NCBI GenBank assembly: GCA_001798075.1
Contig: MGRG01000002.1
Coordinates: 1 to 46,630, forward strand
Reading direction: 5' to 3'
Length of the DNA: 46,630 bases
Source: Deltaproteobacteria bacterium RIFCSPHIGHO2_01_FULL_43_49
GTDB lineage: Bacteria > UBA10199 > SPLOWO2-01-44-7
The position numbers and the translations under genes were made by a program. Below, piece by piece: positions 43,582 to 46,630 of this stretch; positions within the stretch are counted from its first letter, which is position 1; each line of letters begins with the position of its first letter. The notes beneath the pieces are model-generated. The model saw only the letters and a program-made list of their open reading frames with translations, was not told the DNA's origin and searched no databases.

Positions 43582-44163
43582 TTAAGGGCCTATAACATCC
43601 GATGTGGAAGCCGATTCCAGAACCAGCATTGCTTTGAAGCTAGTGTCACCCCTTTTTGACTCGGCACCTGGTCTTGTCGGTTCGTCCGCAACGCCGATAG
43701 AAATTGTATATTGCCCTTGGCTAATAATGTCTGCAGGGGCAAAACCAAATGTGCATTTATCTGATTCTTCACATTTGCCGATCATGGGGTAAAAACTTAG
43801 CTGCATGGCTTCGGGGTCTATTGCTGGTTCCGTTGAAAGAATTGTTACAACTTTTTGAATTGGATCTCCATCTGGATCGACTGCGCGCACTTCAAAACCA
43901 TCTACCGTTTTTCCAATCACAAGTGATAATCCGATATTTAGGTCTATCGGTTGACCGTTCATGAAAATAGAAACCACAGGAGGTTGATTGGCAATTGCTC
44001 CAGTTCCACTCCCGCCCCCTTCTCCGCCGGAAATGTTCTCAGCACCTCCTTGTGGCGCTGGTAAATTGACCGACCCTTGCTGGTCTTGGTTCTCTTGAAC
44101 TTTGCTAAGGTCCCTGCAACCAAAAAAAAGAATGATCAACAAAAACAAAAATTTTATTTTCAT
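43582..44163 (-). CDS. Lipoprotein, paralogue of the next gene upstream
   Basis: The product has 193 aa. The signal MKIKFLFLLIILFFGCRD gives lipidated Cys16 (LFFGC). A Gly/Pro-rich linker (GGAENISGGEGGGSGTG) leads to a beta domain with PPVVSIFMNGQPIDLN, RAVDPDGDPI and C..SDKCTF. The C-terminus is TSDVIGP. GAGGATAAA precedes the ATG. Probably an outer-membrane-anchored protein; function unknown. It shares layout with 44197-44853. Confidence 0.8.
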   Translation of the reverse strand: MKIKFLFLLIILFFGCRDLSKVQENQDQQGSVNLPAPQGGAENISGGEGGGSGTGAIANQPPVVSIFMNGQPIDLNIGLSLVIGKTVDGFEVRAVDPDGDPIQKVVTILSTEPAIDPEAMQLSFYPMIGKCEESDKCTFGFAPADIISQGQYTISIGVADEPTRPGAESKRGDTSFKAMLVLESASTSDVIGP

Positions 44164-44196
44164 TTTATCCTCATCATTTAAAAATCAAAACCATGT

Positions 44197-44853
44197 TTAT
44201 TGCTGAAGCAGATCAACGATTAAAGTGCCAGTTCCCTCCATCGGTAGTACTTTTCTTTCAACACTTGGTTTGTCGAAGGCTTTTATTGTTATTTCAAAAA
44301 TGCCGGTCCAACCTGGAGCAGGGATGGTATCTTCGAAGTAGATACTATAAAAGCATTGATAGGTGCTAGGACAGGAAATCCGTTTAAATCCAATGGCTGA
44401 CGGATTAGCATTTAGATCAATATTAGAATTTGGATCGTTCTGCTTTATCACTTGGATTACTTCCAGTCCCTTTTGCTGATCGATGGGGTCTTGGTCGGGG
44501 TCTGAAACATCGATTTCCAAATCTTGAATAGATCCTGGCATGAGAAATGCTTCACCGTTGGAATCTTTCAAAGGAGGCTCGGTATAGTGTATGCCTAGAT
44601 ATGGAAATCGAATCTCTGGTCCTTTATTTTGTGGGGCTGGAATACCAACACCTGAATCAGTTATTACCGCTTCGTCGTCGGGCGCAACATCAGGCGCAAC
44701 ACTAACTCCTCCACTTACAGGAGGAGGGGGTGTTACTTGATCTCCACCAGGTTGTTGAGGTCCTGAGCTTTGGCCGGGACCGCCTCTTGGATCACAGGCT
44801 ATGAATAGCTGGATTGATATGGCCATGACTAAAGCGTATTTAAGTAATTTCAT
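44197..44853 (-). CDS. Lipoprotein with Ig-like beta domain
   Basis: The product has 218 aa from ATG 44853, with GGGAGGTATT upstream. The lipobox is LFIAC (Cys20 of the precursor, then DPRGG). A Pro/Gly linker (GGPGQSSGPQQPGGDQV) precedes a beta region with IDVSDPDQDPID, RISCPSTYQCFYS and IFEITIKAFDKPSVERK. The DPD.DPI, Cys...Cys and I.I.A.D.PS elements match the neighbour, so the two genes arose by tandem duplication. Function unknown. Confidence 0.8.
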   Translation of the reverse strand: MKLLKYALVMAISIQLFIACDPRGGPGQSSGPQQPGGDQVTPPPPVSGGVSVAPDVAPDDEAVITDSGVGIPAPQNKGPEIRFPYLGIHYTEPPLKDSNGEAFLMPGSIQDLEIDVSDPDQDPIDQQKGLEVIQVIKQNDPNSNIDLNANPSAIGFKRISCPSTYQCFYSIYFEDTIPAPGWTGIFEITIKAFDKPSVERKVLPMEGTGTLIVDLLQQ

Positions 44854-44926
44854 AATACCTCCCATGTATGAACCACACCGTTAATTGTGCAATTTCTGTG
44901 CCATTTGAGGGGACGTTTCCACGGAT

Positions 44927-44975
44927 TTTTGACACCTGTCAAAATTTTGACGTCTTAAATAATCGTTGTCTTAAT
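44927..44975 (+). promoter_or_regulatory. nuo promoter with TTTTGACA inverted repeat
   Basis: TTTTGACA-CC-TGTCAAAA (44927-44944) is a perfect 8-bp-arm inverted repeat, followed by a third half-site TTTTGAC. TTGACG (44947-44952), a 17-nt spacer and CTTAAT (44970-44975) form a promoter about 30 bp before nuoA. The repeat overlaps or abuts -35, so regulator binding would affect it. Confidence 0.5.
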
Positions 44976-45005
44976 GCTAGCGAGGCGGTAATAACCTCAA
45001 CAGTT

Positions 45006-45374
45006 ATGGATTCTTATATTCCCTTACTCATGCTTTTTGCCATTGGGATTGGCCTTTCGGGCGGGTTTGTTCTTTTGTCTCATTTTATCGGCACCAAAAA
45101 GCCGACCCCTGAAAAAATGGGGCCCTATGAATGCGGACTAGACCCCATTGGTACACCCAGACAGCGTTTTTCGGTGAAGTTCTACCTGGTCGCTATGCTT
45201 TTTATTTTGTTCGATATCGAAGTGGTCTTTTTATACCCTTGGGCGCAACTTTTTAGAGAGTTTAAATTGGTTGGCCTAGGCCCATTACTTTTCACAGAAA
45301 TGGTGGTGTTCTTGGGCGTGTTGGGTTTAGGCCTTGTTTATGTTTGGAAACGAGGCGCATTGGAGTGGGAATAA
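45006..45374 (+). CDS. nuoA: NADH-quinone oxidoreductase subunit A
   Basis: Membrane subunit of complex I. The product has 122 aa from ATG 45006 ([17 protein letters not shown]). It has three helices and the conserved loop [32 protein letters not shown] (quoted in part: [17 protein letters not shown]) with Cys between helices 1 and 2, then [11 protein letters not shown]. The open frame upstream to 44868 is not part of the family. One base separates its stop from nuoB. Confidence 0.95.
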   Translation: MDSYIPLLMLFAIGIGLSGGFVLLSHFIGTKKPTPEKMGPYECGLDPIGTPRQRFSVKFYLVAMLFILFDIEVVFLYPWAQLFREFKLVGLGPLLFTEMVVFLGVLGLGLVYVWKRGALEWE

Positions 45375-45375
45375 T

Positions 45376-45840
45376 ATGCGTTTTGGAGATATCATCACAA
45401 CAAGGATTGATGAAGTAGTGAAATGGGGGAGAAAGTTCAGCCTCTGGCCCATGCCTTTCGGGACTGCTTGCTGTGCGATTGAATTCATGGGGGTTGTCTC
45501 CAGCCATTTTGACATTTCCAGATTCGGTGCCGAGCTTGTTCGCTTTTCCCCCAGACAATCCGATTTGATGTTGGTCATGGGAACGGTTAATTATAAACAA
45601 GCCCCAATTTTAAAAAGAATTTATGAGCAAATGTGTGAGCCCAAATGGGTCATCTCCATGGGGGCCTGTGCCTCTTCGGGTGGTTTTTACGATAATTATT
45701 CGGTACTGCAGGGAATCGATGAAGTAATTCCTGTCGATGTCTATGTTCCGGGTTGTCCTCCAAGGCCCGAGCAGCTGCTGGATGCGATTATAAAACTCCA
45801 AGAAAGTTTGCAAGGGATCAAGGAGAAAAAATCGGCATGA
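45376..45840 (+). CDS. nuoB: NADH-quinone oxidoreductase subunit B
   Basis: Holds cluster N2, which reduces quinone. The product has 154 aa. Cluster ligands are the adjacent Cys pair in [14 protein letters not shown], a Cys in [17 protein letters not shown] and one in [31 protein letters not shown] is also conserved. It overlaps the following gene by 4 bp (ATGA). Confidence 0.97.
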   Translation: MRFGDIITTRIDEVVKWGRKFSLWPMPFGTACCAIEFMGVVSSHFDISRFGAELVRFSPRQSDLMLVMGTVNYKQAPILKRIYEQMCEPKWVISMGACASSGGFYDNYSVLQGIDEVIPVDVYVPGCPPRPEQLLDAIIKLQESLQGIKEKKSA

Positions 45841-46556
45841 AATTTTTGTGGATTGCTTTCTCGCTAGCATTTCTCTCAATGACAGTTGTTGCTGCTGACG
45901 ATGAAGCCAAAGCCCTTTTCGAAAAAGCTAAACAATTAGAAAAACTCTCCGACTCGTTGACCGAAAAAGCAGAAAAGGCTTGTTACTGGGGCAAAGGTGG
46001 TGGCTCGCATGCTTGCATGGAAGGTTTTGTTAAAAAATATAATGCGGAACATGGTGCGGGGTCTTTTGAATTACTCCCCCAACTCAACGTGATTCGTTAT
46101 ACCGGCGTTCATTTCAAACAATTGATGGAAAAATTTCCAGATAGTTCTTATGCCGGTGAGGCTGATTATCATTTACTGACTAAAAATTTGGTGGGAAGTC
46201 CCGACGAAGTTTTCCCAAAGGTTAAAGAATTTTTGAAACGCCACCCTAGTGGCGAGTGGAACTGCAAAGGCCAAATGTTGTTGGGCAGACTCAATCAAGA
46301 TATCTGGTGGATTCACAAAAAATGGAGTTGGGTTTTGTATAACTGGAAAATGACTGAAGAAGATTTGATTGTGAAGGCCGAACCCTACCGCCAAGAGGGG
46401 ATACGAATTTTTGAAAAAGTGAGCAAAGATTGCAAAGGTGAGATCAAAGAAGTCGCTCAGGCAGAGGCCAAACTCCTCAAAGCCCACAAAGACGACGGCA
46501 AATTCTACGGAATCGTTAATGAAACAATGGTTAGCGAAACCAAGTCGACTCCTTAA
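45837..46556 (+). CDS. Hypothetical periplasmic helical protein in the nuo operon
   Basis: The product has 239 aa. A signal peptide ([20 protein letters not shown]) cleaves before DDEAK. The mature part is helical and TPR-like ([20 protein letters not shown]), with Cys in [16 protein letters not shown] and CKG. It overlaps nuoB and stands where nuoC is usually found. Perhaps it assists complex I assembly or is simply inserted; function unknown. Confidence 0.8.
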   Translation: MKFLWIAFSLAFLSMTVVAADDEAKALFEKAKQLEKLSDSLTEKAEKACYWGKGGGSHACMEGFVKKYNAEHGAGSFELLPQLNVIRYTGVHFKQLMEKFPDSSYAGEADYHLLTKNLVGSPDEVFPKVKEFLKRHPSGEWNCKGQMLLGRLNQDIWWIHKKWSWVLYNWKMTEEDLIVKAEPYRQEGIRIFEKVSKDCKGEIKEVAQAEAKLLKAHKDDGKFYGIVNETMVSETKSTP

Positions 46557-46604
46557 CTTTAAAGTCCTTGATTTCTTAAGTCAATTTGGTACCTAACGCG
46601 CGCG

Positions 46605-46630
46605 ATGCAAGAGGCAATCGACCATCTCAA
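46605..46630 (+). CDS. Possible start of next gene (truncated by window edge)
   Basis: ATGCAAGAGGCAATCGACCA continues to the window end as MQEAIDHL. It could begin nuoC, the next expected gene, but only eight codons are seen and no ribosome-binding site is clear. Confidence 0.25.

Overview
The window reads as a compact chromosomal segment of a Gram-negative bacterium. It has lipoprotein signals, Sec signal peptides, a complex I operon (nuoA-nuoB), a glyoxylate shunt and NHL beta-propeller lipoproteins. Base composition leans slightly to AT. The family mix (Hanks-type kinase, RAYT transposase, AbiE toxin-antitoxin, TerC, PolX, ArgR, aceBA) fits an uncultured Deltaproteobacteria-like lineage near Bdellovibrionota/Myxococcota. 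That placement is inference; no rRNA gene is present.

Layout. 1-3.7 kb: two tandem NHL propeller genes, the first decayed at both ends. 3.7-8.3 kb (minus): epimerase, glnA, a SurA-N/DsbA-like lipoprotein and serS. 8.4-13.7 kb: a Ser/Thr kinase, a membrane protein, tRNA-Pro(CGG) flanked by a 28-bp inverted repeat and a pseudo-tRNA, a TerC protein, a degenerate kinase-like protein and a PlsC acyltransferase. 13.7-16.5 kb: a RAYT/REP island carrying a transglutaminase-like gene. 16.5-21.3 kb (minus): an MBL hydrolase-priA-def-fmt-rpe operon. 21.4-27.6 kb: a helical unknown, rlmH, a secreted unknown, polX, a SUMF1-like protein, a retropepsin/DUF5678-like pair and nth. 27.6-31.3 kb: AbiE system, alpha/beta hydrolase, argR and a ferredoxin. 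31.3-31.76 kb: a gene-free, highly structured stretch. 31.8-35 kb: a DUF3047 protein, icd and amtB. 35-38.8 kb: a two-gene cassette of unknown function. 38.8-42.1 kb (minus): tRNA-Lys, aceB and aceA. 42.3-46.6 kb: an AI-2E permease, two paralogous lipoproteins, then nuoA, nuoB and a periplasmic unknown.

The strongest non-gene discovery is a complete group I intron of 250 nt in the anticodon loop of tRNA-Lys(CTT). P1 with its U.G wobble, P10, and the P3/P4/P6/P7/P8/P9 pairings can all be drawn. Other highlights are a 170-bp dispersed element present twice with compensatory stem changes, a 207-bp nested inverted repeat, a dispersed palindromic repeat that supplies the signal peptide of the DUF3047 protein, another palindrome inserted in frame in serS, and an rpe stop codon that lies inside a REP element.

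Metabolically, icd, aceB and aceA form the isocitrate branch point and glyoxylate bypass. glnA and amtB serve ammonium assimilation, though no PII gene is visible. fmt and def, with rlmH and serS, serve translation. priA, nth and polX serve DNA maintenance. Several genes have sigma70-like promoters whose -10 box lies only 7-11 nt before the start codon, suggesting leaderless mRNAs. Many convergent gene pairs abut or overlap, so the genome looks compact apart from its repeats.
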